From SIG603 sp044432645 (GTDB taxonomy: Bacteria > Bacillota > Clostridia > Oscillospirales > Acutalibacteraceae), in the NCBI GenBank assembly GCA_044432645.1, contig JAWXUM010000009.1, positions 1-64,000 of the forward strand: DNA of 64,000 nt. Reading direction: 5' to 3'. The notes beneath the pieces were generated by a model, which saw only the letters and a list, made by a program, of their open reading frames with translations, did no database searches and was not told where the DNA came from. This document shows, in pieces, positions 33,769-42,730 of the stretch. A program made the position numbers and the translations under genes. The first letter of the stretch is position 1. Each line of letters starts with the position of its first letter.

Positions 33769-34617
33769 TTAATCAAAAATAACAAACGAAATATTTAAAT
33801 CTACATCAGAGTCTATTCCGTTAACCGTTCCAGTGCATGAATGTTGCAGTAAATCAAATTCACATTCAAGGCTTGGAATACCGTCATAATACGCATACCA
33901 TTTGTAAGGCGAAGCCAAAACGCCTAAATCGTAAAAATCTTCCATTTGGTCATCGTTAATATAAACACCAGTGATATATCCTGCATCTGCTATTACATTT
34001 AAAAATTCATTTGCAAATGTCGTTACATCTTCACTTGTAATTTCTGTAACTCTAGACTCGGCATAATTTGTATATTCCCAGTCGAAAAACACAGGATAAG
34101 TAAGGTCGTAGTCACTTATTTTTTCTAGCACATAATTAGCTTCTTCTATAGCCTCTTGAGCAGTTATAGCTTGTGAATAAAAATAAACACCAACTTTTAT
34201 ACCTGCATCAATTGCGCCCGAAATGTTTTGCTCAAAGTATTTATCTTCAGCAATATTGCCAACAGTAGCACCACGGTAACCAACACGGATAATAGCAAAG
34301 TCAATTCCATCTTGTTTAACTTTTTCCCAGTCTATATCACCTTGAAAACCTGAAACATCTATACCAACTTCACTGTCTGCATAAGTAAGCACCCCTTGAT
34401 TATACGCAAAATCTTCTTCCACTATAGGAATAGCAGTGATTAAGCTGTCGTCTTGGGTGGTCACATCTGTTGGAGTTGGCGTTGGAGTTGGTGTGGCAGT
34501 CACTGTAACGCTTTCTTGGTCTTTTTGAGTGCTAAAAAAGTTGCTTTGTTTAACTAAAACCAAAGAAGCGCCGACTAAAATTAAAATTATAGATATAATT
34601 AGTATAGTTTTTTTCAT
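33769..34617 (-). CDS. GH25 family lysozyme, membrane-anchored
   Basis: Exported muramidase that cleaves beta-1,4 bonds in peptidoglycan. 282 residues: an N-terminal membrane anchor (about 4-23), a Thr/Pro linker with a VTATPTPTPTPTD-type repeat (about 38-52), then the GH25 barrel (about 78-280). EVGIDVSGFQGDIDWEKVK carries the first catalytic Asp; VFFDWEY near 175 carries the DxE pair. No cell-wall binding repeats follow. Divergent from argG, with a 34-bp palindrome between the two promoters. Confidence 0.92.
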   Translation of the reverse strand: MKKTILIISIILILVGASLVLVKQSNFFSTQKDQESVTVTATPTPTPTPTDVTTQDDSLITAIPIVEEDFAYNQGVLTYADSEVGIDVSGFQGDIDWEKVKQDGIDFAIIRVGYRGATVGNIAEDKYFEQNISGAIDAGIKVGVYFYSQAITAQEAIEEANYVLEKISDYDLTYPVFFDWEYTNYAESRVTEITSEDVTTFANEFLNVIADAGYITGVYINDDQMEDFYDLGVLASPYKWYAYYDGIPSLECEFDLLQHSCTGTVNGIDSDVDLNISFVIFD

Positions 34618-34652
34618 AATAAAATAACACCTTTCTTAAGTATGTTACTTTT

Positions 34653-34681
34653 AATATACCATTAATTTAACAATTATTCAA
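34653..34681 (-). promoter_or_regulatory. Probable promoter of the GH25 gene
   Basis: Minus strand: TTGAAT (34676-34681), 17-nt spacer, TATATT (34653-34658). Confidence 0.55.
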
Positions 34682-34720
34682 GCTAGAAATCATGTTAAAT
34701 TGGTTAAAAAGTAAACAAAA

Positions 34721-34754
34721 ATGTATATATGCATAAATTTATGCATATATACAT
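34721..34754. repeat. Perfect 34-bp palindrome between divergent GH25 and argG promoters
   Basis: ATGTATATATGCATAAA (34721-34737) is followed directly by its exact complement (34738-34754), with no spacer. It lies between the -35 boxes of two divergent promoters (34681 and 34806). It does not fit the usual ARG-box spacing by eye. Possible operator or cruciform-forming site. Confidence 0.75.
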
Positions 34755-34805
34755 GGATTGAACAAAATGTTAACAAATTATTTGAATATTTATGCAAGAA
34801 AACAC

Positions 34806-34833
34806 TTGATTTTTCAAAATTATGGTGTATAAT
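34806..34833 (+). promoter_or_regulatory. Probable promoter of the arginine cluster
   Basis: TTGATT (34806-34811), 16-nt spacer, perfect TATAAT (34828-34833), 48 nt before the argG ATG. Confidence 0.65.
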
Positions 34834-34881
34834 AACATCATTAAGAATTTAATTTGTTGAAATTGAAAGGGAAGTAAAAAA

Positions 34882-36111
34882 ATGGCTATTAAAAAAGAAA
34901 ATATTAAAAAAGTTGTCCTAGCATATTCAGGCGGTCTTGATACATCTATCATGATTCACTGGCTTAAAGAAAATTACAATAATTGTGAAGTTATCGCAGT
35001 TTCTGGCGATGTTGGTCAAGGCACAGAGCTTGACGGTTTAGAAGAAAAAGCTTTAAAAACAGGTGCTTCAAAACTTTATATAGAAGACTTAAAAGAAGAA
35101 TTTATTCAAGATTACATTTATCCAACAATTAAAGCAAACGCAAAATACGAAAACAACTACCTACTTGGTACTTCTTTTGCTCGTCCAATTATTGCAAAAA
35201 GAATTGTAGAAATCGCACTTGCAGAAGGGGCAGATGCAATTTGTCATGGTTGTACTGGTAAAGGTAACGACCAAGTTAGATTTGAGCTTACAATAAAAGC
35301 TTTTGCTCCTGATATGGCTATAATTGCCCCTTGGAGAGAGTGGGAACTTAAATCTAGAGAAGAAGAAATCGCTTATGCAGAAGCAAGAAATATTCCTCTA
35401 AAAATTAATCGTGAAACTAACTATTCTAAAGACAAAAACCTATGGCATTTATCACACGAAGGTTTAGACCTTGAAGATCCATCAGGCGAACCTTTCTATA
35501 ATAATGGAACATTCCTAGAACTTGGTGTTTCACCAGAAATGGCACCAGACAAAGCTACTTATATTACAATTGGCTTTGATAAAGGTAACCCAGTAACACT
35601 TGACGGCAAAAAAGTAACAGGTGTAGAAATGGTTGAAACTCTAAATAAATTAGGTGGCGAAAACGGTATCGGTCTTGCTGATATAGTTGAAAACCGTTTA
35701 GTAGGTATGAAATCTCGTGGTGTTTACGAAACTCCAGGTGGTACAATTTTATATCACGCTCATAACAAATTAGAAGAAATTTGTCTAGACCGTGAAACTT
35801 TCCACTACAAACAACAAATTGGTTTAAAATATGCAGACATCGTTTACAATGGTCAATGGTTTACTCCACTTCGTGAAGCTTTTGACGCTTTTGTAAATGT
35901 AACACAAGAGTATGTAACTGGTGAAGTTAAACTTAAACTTTACAAAGGCAACATAATCGACGCTGGTGTAACTTCTCCTTATACTTTATATGATGAAGAA
36001 ATTGCTACATTTGACGAAGACGAAGTTTACGACCAATACGACGCAAACGGATTTATTAACCTATTCGGTTTACCAATTAAAGTTCAAGCTAAAAAAAGAC
36101 CTAAAATGTAA
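34882..36111 (+). CDS. argG: Argininosuccinate synthase
   Basis: Condenses citrulline and aspartate with ATP to give argininosuccinate. 409 residues. N-terminal PP-loop VLAYSGGLDTSIMIHWL near residue 13-29 binds ATP; GCTGKGNDQVRFE near 116 and KSRGVYETPGG near 275 are family signatures. AAAGGGAAG precedes the ATG. First gene of argG-H-C-J-B-D-F; a strong hairpin lies just after its stop, so expression may drop toward argH. Confidence 0.97.
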   Translation: MAIKKENIKKVVLAYSGGLDTSIMIHWLKENYNNCEVIAVSGDVGQGTELDGLEEKALKTGASKLYIEDLKEEFIQDYIYPTIKANAKYENNYLLGTSFARPIIAKRIVEIALAEGADAICHGCTGKGNDQVRFELTIKAFAPDMAIIAPWREWELKSREEEIAYAEARNIPLKINRETNYSKDKNLWHLSHEGLDLEDPSGEPFYNNGTFLELGVSPEMAPDKATYITIGFDKGNPVTLDGKKVTGVEMVETLNKLGGENGIGLADIVENRLVGMKSRGVYETPGGTILYHAHNKLEEICLDRETFHYKQQIGLKYADIVYNGQWFTPLREAFDAFVNVTQEYVTGEVKLKLYKGNIIDAGVTSPYTLYDEEIATFDEDEVYDQYDANGFINLFGLPIKVQAKKRPKM

Positions 36112-36119
36112 TTAACAAA

Positions 36120-36138
36120 GGGCGAACTTAGTTCGCCC
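36120..36138 (+). terminator. Short GC-rich hairpin after argG
   Basis: GGGCGAAC (36120-36127), loop TTA, GTTCGCCC (36131-36138), followed by TATATTTTC. Arms nearly match the repeat unit at 9602-9625. It could act as a partial terminator between argG and argH, or be a decayed repeat copy. Confidence 0.5.
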
Positions 36139-36164
36139 TATATTTTCATTATGGTAAATGAAAT

Positions 36165-36249
36165 AAAATTTTGTAGGGACAGGGCTTGACCCTGTCCGAA
36201 ATTTCTGACTACTAAAGGACAACCGCAAGGGTTGTCCCTACAAAATTTT
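36165..36249. repeat. 85-bp two-hairpin element with perfect 17-bp terminal inverted repeats
   Basis: AAAATTTTGTAGGGACA (36165-36181) and its exact complement (36233-36249) form the ends. Inside are hairpins GGACAGGG/CCCTGTCC (36177-36197) and GGACAACC/GGTTGTCC (36217-36237). It is the most complete copy in the window of an inverted pair of the GTAGGG-hairpin units, resembling a very small MITE or a structured RNA module. Confidence 0.85.
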
Positions 36250-36286
36250 CTATACATAAAAAATAAAATAACAAGGAATATAAAAA

Positions 36287-37672
36287 ATGGAACTATGGAA
36301 AGGTCGCTTTTCAAAGGCGATAGACTCAAAAACTAACGATTTCAACTCATCAATCAGCATTGACAACAGAATGTTTGAAGAAGACATGACTGGCAGTATT
36401 GCCCACGCAACTATGCTTGCAAGCTGTGGAATTATCACTGACGAAGACAAAACTTCAATCGTAAACGAACTTGCAAACATGATAGAAGAAGTTAAAAACG
36501 GTGTGCTTTTAATCGACCCAAATGCTGAAGATATACATACATTTATAGAGCAAACACTGACCGAGCGTATCGGTGACGCTGGCAAAAGACTTCACACTGC
36601 TAGAAGCCGTAACGACCAAGTTGCACTTGATGTTAGAATGTACCTAAAAAAAGAAGTTGACATTTTAATGGGTCTTTTAACTGAATTTGCTACTGTTTTA
36701 ACAGACAAAGCAGAAGAATATTACGACACAGTTATGCCAGGTTATACTCATTTACAAAGGGCTCAACCAGTTAGTTTTGGACATCATTTACTAGCATACT
36801 GCGAAATGATTATGCGTGATATTGAAAGATTAGAAGACGCTTTCCATAGAATGAACTATTCCCCACTTGGCTGTGGAGCTTTAGCTGGTACAACTTATCC
36901 AATCGACAGAGATATGACTGCTGATTTATTAGGATTTATAGGCCCAACACGCAACAGTCTTGACGGTGTAGCTGACAGAGATTTTTGTGCTGAAATCGCT
37001 TTTGCTGTTTCACTTGCTATGGTTCACCTTTCAAGATTTTCAGAAGAAATCATTTTATGGTGTTCATGGGAATTTAAATTTATCGAACTTGACGACGCTT
37101 TTTCAACAGGCTCAAGCATTATGCCACAAAAGAAAAACCCAGATATCACAGAGCTTATCCGTGGTAAATCTGGCAGAGTTTTTGGCGATACTATGGCACT
37201 TTTAAGCATGATGAAAGGCTTACCACTAGCTTATAATAAAGATATGCAAGAGGACAAAGAGTTAACTTTTGATGCAGTTGACACCCTAAAACTTTGCCTA
37301 ACACCGTTAATTCCTATGGTAGAAACTATGAAAGTCAACAAAGCTAACATGAGAAAAGCTGCTGCTGGTGGTTTTATAAACGCTACCGACTGTGCAGACT
37401 ACTTAGTTTCTCAAAAAAATATAGCATTTAGAGATGCATATAAAATCACAGGTCAACTAGTTGCAATTTGCATAGAAAAAGGAACAGATTTAGAGAATTT
37501 ACCACTTGAAGAATATCAAAAAATATCCGATAAATTTGACGAAGAAGTTTATAAATTTATCAATTTGGATAAATGCCTAAACGACAGAACCTCACTTGGT
37601 GGTCCTGCTCCGTCAAATGTTTTAAAAGAAGTAAAAATTATGAAAGCAAGAATTGCTACAATTACAGAGTAA
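36287..37672 (+). CDS. argH: Argininosuccinate lyase
   Basis: Splits argininosuccinate into arginine and fumarate. 461 residues, fumarase/aspartase superfamily. TARSRNDQVALDVR near residue 105-118, PGYTHLQRAQPVSFGHH near 151-167 with the catalytic His, and the signature loop GSSIMPQKKNPD near 276 carrying the catalytic Ser. AAGGAAT precedes the ATG. Follows the repeat element in the argG-argH gap. Confidence 0.97.
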   Translation: MELWKGRFSKAIDSKTNDFNSSISIDNRMFEEDMTGSIAHATMLASCGIITDEDKTSIVNELANMIEEVKNGVLLIDPNAEDIHTFIEQTLTERIGDAGKRLHTARSRNDQVALDVRMYLKKEVDILMGLLTEFATVLTDKAEEYYDTVMPGYTHLQRAQPVSFGHHLLAYCEMIMRDIERLEDAFHRMNYSPLGCGALAGTTYPIDRDMTADLLGFIGPTRNSLDGVADRDFCAEIAFAVSLAMVHLSRFSEEIILWCSWEFKFIELDDAFSTGSSIMPQKKNPDITELIRGKSGRVFGDTMALLSMMKGLPLAYNKDMQEDKELTFDAVDTLKLCLTPLIPMVETMKVNKANMRKAAAGGFINATDCADYLVSQKNIAFRDAYKITGQLVAICIEKGTDLENLPLEEYQKISDKFDEEVYKFINLDKCLNDRTSLGGPAPSNVLKEVKIMKARIATITE

Positions 37673-37716
37673 AGAAAGGTAAGTCATACACGTGGGGGAC
37701 GAATTCAAGCTTTAGG

Positions 37717-37789
37717 GTAGGGTACGCATCGTATGCGTACCAAGGGAAGTTGTATCTTTTCTGCGGAACGCATACGATGCGGTCCCTAC
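37717..37789. repeat. Two-hairpin GTAGGG/CCCTAC element in the argH-argC gap
   Basis: Outer GTAGGG (37717-37722) and CCCTAC (37784-37789). Inside are a hairpin GGTACGCAT/ATGCGTACC (37721-37741) and a second imperfect hairpin built on CGCAT/ATGCG (37766-37783). Arm sequences differ completely from the copies in the argG-argH gap while the architecture is the same. The rest of this 195-bp gap holds nothing else I recognise. Confidence 0.78.
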
Positions 37790-37867
37790 AATAAAATACA
37801 ATTTTTCTTAATTTCATGACATTGGTCACCGTCCCGCAAACACGGCAAAAATGACAAGGTAATAAAC

Positions 37868-38902
37868 ATGATAAAAGTTGGAATTATCGGTGCAACTGGC
37901 TATGCTGGTGCAGAACTTTGCAGACTAATTATGGCTCATCCAAAAGCTGAAATAGCAGCGATTAGCTCGGTTAGTTTCGAGGGCAAAACACTTTCTAGCG
38001 TGTACCCAGCGTATTTAGGTCTTTGCGACATGGTTTTGACAAATCAAGATGAAGTAGTGGAAAAGTCAGACGTAATTTTCGCTGCACTTCCACACGGACT
38101 TTCACAAGATTTGGCCAAAGAATGTATGGATAAAGACAAAGTTTTCATTGACTTAGGCGCAGACTTTAGGCTTGAAAGCGAAGATGATTATAAAGAATGG
38201 TACGGACTTGACTTTATAGATAAAGATTTACACAAAAAAGCAGTTTACGGCTTGCCTGAACTTTTCAGAGATGAAATAAAGGGTAAAAAGTTAATTGCAA
38301 ACCCAGGTTGCTACACAACAGCTGTGCCAATGGCACTTTACCCAGCACTTTCAAATGGTTTAATTGAAACTGCTGGAATTATAGCCGACTGTAAATCTGG
38401 TGTAACAGGTGCTGGACGTGGACTTTCACAAAACACACATTACCCAGACCTTAACGAGGGCATGAATGCTTACAAAGTAGGTGCTCACAGACATACCCCA
38501 GAGATTGAACAAACTTTGGGTAAAATTACAGGTAAAGATGTTAAAATGCTTTTTGTTCCACATTTACTTCCTATTAATAGGGGTATTTTGGCAACATGTT
38601 ACGGTAAACTTAAAGACGGTGTAACCAAAGAACAAATTAGAAAAGCTTACGAAGAAGCTTATAATAACGAATATTTTATCCGTCTTTTACCAGAGGGTAA
38701 AAGTGCAGATATTCACAATATCAAATACACAAATTTCTGTGATGTAAGCGTTTTTGCCGACCACAGAACAGGCACATTTATAGCAGTTTCTGCAATAGAT
38801 AACATGGTAAAAGGTGCAGCTGGACAAGCAATTCAAAACATGAATATAGTTTTTGGTTTAGATGAAAAATTAGGTTTGGACATGGTTCCACCAGCGTTTT
38901 AG
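37868..38902 (+). CDS. argC: N-acetyl-gamma-glutamyl-phosphate reductase
   Basis: NADPH-dependent reduction in the third step of ornithine synthesis. 344 residues. Rossmann start VGIIGATGYAGAELCRL, catalytic Cys in ANPGCYTTAVPMALYP near residue 148, and the C-terminal VPHLLPINRGILAT with a conserved His. AAGGTAA precedes the ATG. The argJ start follows 45 bp after its stop. Confidence 0.97.
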   Translation: MIKVGIIGATGYAGAELCRLIMAHPKAEIAAISSVSFEGKTLSSVYPAYLGLCDMVLTNQDEVVEKSDVIFAALPHGLSQDLAKECMDKDKVFIDLGADFRLESEDDYKEWYGLDFIDKDLHKKAVYGLPELFRDEIKGKKLIANPGCYTTAVPMALYPALSNGLIETAGIIADCKSGVTGAGRGLSQNTHYPDLNEGMNAYKVGAHRHTPEIEQTLGKITGKDVKMLFVPHLLPINRGILATCYGKLKDGVTKEQIRKAYEEAYNNEYFIRLLPEGKSADIHNIKYTNFCDVSVFADHRTGTFIAVSAIDNMVKGAAGQAIQNMNIVFGLDEKLGLDMVPPAF

Positions 38903-38947
38903 TCGAGTGGGCAATATGCAGGGAAATTACACATATGGAGGTAAAAC

Positions 38948-40162
38948 ATGAAAATAATTACAGGTGGCATTACTGCCCCTAAAGGCTTTAAGGCAAATGG
39001 CGTTTTAGCTGGTATAAAAAAAGGCAGAACAACACCAGATGTTGCACTAATTGTAAGCGAAACTATGTGTACAGCAGCTGGTGTGTACACACAAAACCTT
39101 GTAAAAGGCGCGCCTATTATCGTAACACAAAACAACCTAAAAAATGGCAAAGCTCAAGCTGTTATTTGCAACTCTGGCAATGCCAACACTTGCAACTTTG
39201 ACGGTATAGAAAAAGCTGAATATATGTGCCAAATTGGCTCAAAAGTTACTGGAATTGCTCCAAACGACTTTATAGTTGCTTCAACTGGTGTTATCGGTCA
39301 AGTTATCGACCTAACTCCTGTTGAAAAAGTTGCTCAAAGTTTAGCTGACGGACTAAGCGTTACTGGTTCAGCTTTGGCAGCACAAGCTATTATGACAACC
39401 GACACAGCTCCTAAAGAATACGCAGTTACAACTGAAATTGACGGCAAAACTGTCACAGTTGGTGGAATTGCAAAAGGAAGTGGCATGATTCACCCAAACA
39501 TGGCGACAATGCTTTCTTTTATAACATCTGACTGCAAAATCTCAGCTGAAATGATTAAAAAAATCTGCAAAATGGCGGCTGACAAAAGCTTTAATATGAT
39601 AAGTGTTGACGGTGATACTTCTACAAACGACACATTAACTTTAATGGCTAACGGACTTGCTGACAACGATGAAATTAGTGAAACAGGCGAAAGTTTCAAC
39701 ATTTATTTAGAAGCTGTGGAAAAAGTTTGCCTAGAGCTTTCTAAAATGATGGCAAAAGACGGCGAAGGTGCAACCAAGCTTGTTATCTGCAAAACTGTGA
39801 ACGCAAAAGACTGGGAAACTGCAAAAACTGTTGCAAAATCTGTAATTTGCTCTAGCCTTTTCAAAGCTGCAATGTTCGGTGCCGATGCCAACTGGGGCAG
39901 AGTTTTATGTGCTATAGGTTACAGTGGTGCCGATGTTGATGTTAATAAAATTGACGTTAGTTTTGTAAACGAAAAAGGTAGTTTGACAGTTTGTGTAGAC
40001 GGAGCTGGAATAGAATTTAGCGAAGAAATTGCAAAGGTAATTTTAAGCGAAGAAGAAGTAACAGTTTTAGTTGATTTAAAACAAGGCGAAGCAGTAGCCG
40101 AGGCTTTTGGCTGTGATTTAACATACGATTATGTAAAAATCAACGGTGATTATAGAACATAA
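38948..40162 (+). CDS. argJ: Bifunctional glutamate N-acetyltransferase / N-acetylglutamate synthase
   Basis: Recycles the acetyl group from N-acetylornithine to glutamate and may also make acetylglutamate from acetyl-CoA, which would explain the absence of argA. 404 residues. The self-cleavage site is in KGSGMIHPNMATMLSFITSD near residue 175-195; the Thr of ATML becomes the N-terminal nucleophile of the beta chain. GGAGG precedes the ATG. Whether it is mono- or bifunctional cannot be decided from sequence alone. Confidence 0.95.
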   Translation: MKIITGGITAPKGFKANGVLAGIKKGRTTPDVALIVSETMCTAAGVYTQNLVKGAPIIVTQNNLKNGKAQAVICNSGNANTCNFDGIEKAEYMCQIGSKVTGIAPNDFIVASTGVIGQVIDLTPVEKVAQSLADGLSVTGSALAAQAIMTTDTAPKEYAVTTEIDGKTVTVGGIAKGSGMIHPNMATMLSFITSDCKISAEMIKKICKMAADKSFNMISVDGDTSTNDTLTLMANGLADNDEISETGESFNIYLEAVEKVCLELSKMMAKDGEGATKLVICKTVNAKDWETAKTVAKSVICSSLFKAAMFGADANWGRVLCAIGYSGADVDVNKIDVSFVNEKGSLTVCVDGAGIEFSEEIAKVILSEEEVTVLVDLKQGEAVAEAFGCDLTYDYVKINGDYRT

Positions 40163-40170
40163 AATATAAT

Positions 40171-40197
40171 TGTAGGTAACGCATTGTATGCGTTGCG
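40171..40197 (+). repeat. Single hairpin repeat unit in the argJ-argB gap
   Basis: TGTAGG edge, then AACGCAT, loop TGT, ATGCGTT (7-bp stem). A reduced member of the dispersed family; its arms resemble those of the copy at 37717-37789. Confidence 0.6.
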
Positions 40198-40215
40198 TTT
40201 GCAGGAGGTTACAAA

Positions 40216-41073
40216 ATGGATAAAATAAGCAATTCAGATAGGGCAAATGTTTTAGTTCAAGCTTTGCCTTACATAAGAACTTTAGCTGGCGAAACTATCG
40301 TTGTTAAATACGGTGGCAATGCCATGATAAACGAAGACTTAAAACACGCAGTTATCAACGACATCTGCCTTATGCAACTTGTCGGTATAAACGTAGTTTT
40401 GGTTCACGGTGGTGGACCAGAAATTAACTCTATGCTTAAAAAAATAGGCAAAGAGTCTAAATTTGTAAACGGACTTCGTTACACTGACCAAGAAACTATG
40501 GACATAGTTCAACAAATTTTGGCTGGTAAAGTTAACAAAGATTTAGTACAGCTTATCGAAGATGCAGGTGGTAAAGCTTTAGGTCTTTGTGGGCTTGACG
40601 GCTCACTTTTAAAGGCAACTAAATTAGAGGGTGCCGACTTAGGCTTTGTTGGAGAAGTGAAAAAAGTTAACTCAGACATTATTAAAACTGCTCAAGGTGG
40701 TGGCTATATACCTGTTGTTTCAACGGTTGCCGCTGGTTATCACGGCGAAGTTTTTAACATTAATGCAGATATTGCAGCAGCTCAAATTGCAGCAGCTTTA
40801 GGTGCGACAAAACTAATACTTATGACCGATATTAGAGGGCTACTTCGTGACAAAGACGACGAAAGCACACTTATTCCAATGGTTGGTTTAAGCGATGTTG
40901 CAAAGCTGAAAAAAGAGGGAATAATCTCTGGTGGTATGATTCCTAAAATTGATTGCTGTGTAGAAGCCGTTAGAAGTGGAGTAAAAAGAGCGCATATAAT
41001 AGACGGCAGAGAGGCTCATTCAATTATAGTTGAGCTTTTCACAAACGAAGGTATAGGCACAATGTTTTATTAA
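40216..41073 (+). CDS. argB: Acetylglutamate kinase
   Basis: Phosphorylates N-acetylglutamate, the usual feedback point of the pathway. 285 residues, amino acid kinase fold. VVKYGGNAMIN near residue 28, VLVHGGGPEINSML near 60-73, and GGMIPKIDCCVEAV near 239 are characteristic. The first 25 residues form an N-terminal helix like that present in arginine-sensitive hexameric enzymes, so arginine inhibition is plausible. GGAGG precedes the ATG. Confidence 0.96.
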   Translation: MDKISNSDRANVLVQALPYIRTLAGETIVVKYGGNAMINEDLKHAVINDICLMQLVGINVVLVHGGGPEINSMLKKIGKESKFVNGLRYTDQETMDIVQQILAGKVNKDLVQLIEDAGGKALGLCGLDGSLLKATKLEGADLGFVGEVKKVNSDIIKTAQGGGYIPVVSTVAAGYHGEVFNINADIAAAQIAAALGATKLILMTDIRGLLRDKDDESTLIPMVGLSDVAKLKKEGIISGGMIPKIDCCVEAVRSGVKRAHIIDGREAHSIIVELFTNEGIGTMFY

Positions 41074-41094
41074 TTAATGAATTTTGAATATTTC

Positions 41095-41120
41095 GAGGAA
41101 CGTGTATCGCACGTTCCGTA
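41095..41120 (+). repeat. Single hairpin repeat unit in the argB-argD gap
   Basis: GGAACGTG, loop TATCG, CACGTTCC (8-bp stem, 41097-41117), with the CCGTA right edge of the family but a degenerate left edge. Confidence 0.6.
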
Positions 41121-41146
41121 ATATCATAAATTATGAGGTGAAAATA

Positions 41147-42310
41147 ATGTTTAACGAAATAAAAGAACTAGACAGCACTTATGTCATGCACAGTTATGGC
41201 AGAATGAACATCGCCCTTGAAAGTGGACAAGGTGTATACGCAACCGACGTTGACGGAAAAGAATACCTTGACTTTACTAGTGGAATAGGTGTTAACTGCT
41301 TAGGCTACAGCAACCCAAAATGGGTAAAGGCTGTTAGTGAACAAGCTGGTAAAATTCAGCACATGAGCAATTATTATATAAGCCCTGTAGCAACAGAACT
41401 TGCCGAAAAACTGTCAAAAGCTAGTGGAATGAGCCGTATGTTCTTTGCTAATTCTGGCTGTGAGGCTAACGAATGTGCTATAAAAGTGGCTAGAAAAGCT
41501 AAAAAAGGTACTGGTGCTTACAAAATTATCACTTTGGAAAATTCTTTCCACGGCAGAACTATCACAACTCTTGCTGCTAACGGACAAGATGTTTTTCATC
41601 AGGATTTTTTACCACTTACAGACGGCTTTATGCACTGTGAGGCTGGCAATATAAATGCACTTGAAAGCATGATAGATGACACCATAGCTGCAGTTATGAT
41701 TGAATGTGTTCAAGGCGAGGGTGGAGTTATGCCTATGGGCACCGACTACCTAAAAGCTGTTAGAGAGCTATGTAACAGCAAAGATATTTTAATGGTAGTG
41801 GACGAAGTTCAAACAGGTGTAGGAAGAACAGGAAACCTTTTTGCTTACCAAAAAGCTGAAATTTTACCTGATATTTTAACCATTGCTAAAGGTATTGGTG
41901 GTGGACTTCCTATAGGAATTTGTCTAGTAAACGATAAAAATAAAGATGTGTTAGTTTCAGGCGACCACGGCTCAACCTTTGGTGCAAATCCAGTTTCATG
42001 CGCTGGCGCATTGGCTGTTTTAGAAGAAATTAACAATGAAGAATTTTTAAGCGAAGTTGTAAAAAAAGGTGCTTATTATAAAGAAAAACTAGAGGCTATG
42101 GACGGTGTTGAATTCGTCCGTGGTGAAGGATTGATGATAGGCGTAATGCTTAAAGACAAAACAGCAAAAGAATTATTAATTGGCTGTGCTGATAAAGGTT
42201 TATTAATTTTAACAGCAAAAGATTTAGTAAGATTTTTACCACCACTTAACATTACATACGAAGAAATTGATAAAGGATTAGAGATTTTTGAAAAAGTTTT
42301 GAAAGCGTAA
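41147..42310 (+). CDS. argD: Acetylornithine aminotransferase
   Basis: PLP-dependent transamination giving N-acetylornithine. 387 residues from ATG 41147, which has GAGGTGA upstream; an in-frame ATG at 41084 would start inside the repeat-containing gap. DFTSGIGVNCLGYSNPKW, the ANSGCEANE loop near 100, VDEVQTGVGRTG near 215 and the PLP lysine in LTIAKGIGGGLPIG near 243 are visible. A succinyldiaminopimelate aminotransferase activity is also possible in this family; the arg context favours ArgD. Confidence 0.95.
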   Translation: MFNEIKELDSTYVMHSYGRMNIALESGQGVYATDVDGKEYLDFTSGIGVNCLGYSNPKWVKAVSEQAGKIQHMSNYYISPVATELAEKLSKASGMSRMFFANSGCEANECAIKVARKAKKGTGAYKIITLENSFHGRTITTLAANGQDVFHQDFLPLTDGFMHCEAGNINALESMIDDTIAAVMIECVQGEGGVMPMGTDYLKAVRELCNSKDILMVVDEVQTGVGRTGNLFAYQKAEILPDILTIAKGIGGGLPIGICLVNDKNKDVLVSGDHGSTFGANPVSCAGALAVLEEINNEEFLSEVVKKGAYYKEKLEAMDGVEFVRGEGLMIGVMLKDKTAKELLIGCADKGLLILTAKDLVRFLPPLNITYEEIDKGLEIFEKVLKA

Positions 42311-42369
42311 TTTTTTTGAAATACAACCCAATGTGCGAAATGCCTACGACAAAAGCGTGCCCCTTTAGA

Positions 42370-42641
42370 GTAGGGGCGACCTGTGGTCGTCCGTGGATAG
42401 AATGGTAAATGTTGTATTTTTTTATACAAATAAAGGCAATATTTTATCGCACCTATGAAAACAAGCAAATTAACGCTTTACTCTCGGACGAGCAAAGCTC
42501 GCCCCTACGGTTCTTACGCTAAGGACACGCTTGGTTGAAACCCAATGTCACGATATTTTATTGTAGGGAACGACGCCCTCGTCGTTCCGTTATTCGTTAA
42601 TTTTCCCCCTTATCTCGGACGAGCACAGCTCGCCCCTACGG
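42370..42641. repeat. Cluster of four hairpin repeat units in the argD-argF gap
   Basis: The 420-bp gap 42311-42730 holds no gene. Units: 42370-42396 plus (GGGCGACC/GGTCGTCC); 42485-42510 minus (arms GGACGAGC/GCTCGCCC, loop AAA); 42562-42590 plus (GGAACGACG/CGTCGTTCC); 42616-42641 minus (arms GGACGAGC/GCTCGCCC, loop ACA). They alternate plus-minus-plus-minus, so two inward-facing pairs sit in tandem. Fragments such as TTCCCTACC at 42692-42700 look like further decayed copies. Confidence 0.82.
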
Positions 42642-42730
42642 GTTTAATCTGCAATTTTCTCCCTAATCAACACGCTTGCCTACGACACGTTCCCTACCAA
42701 AAATAAACTATAACAAAAGAAGGACATAAA

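Noticed and set aside
34721..34754. ARG box for ArgR upstream of argG
   Set aside because: The half-site spacing (six bases between TGCAT and ATGCA) differs from the usual four, and the sequence lacks the TGAAT/ATTCA core.
42311..42730. CRISPR array
   Set aside because: The repeats alternate in orientation, vary in arm sequence and have irregular spacing; there are no constant spacers and no cas genes in the window.
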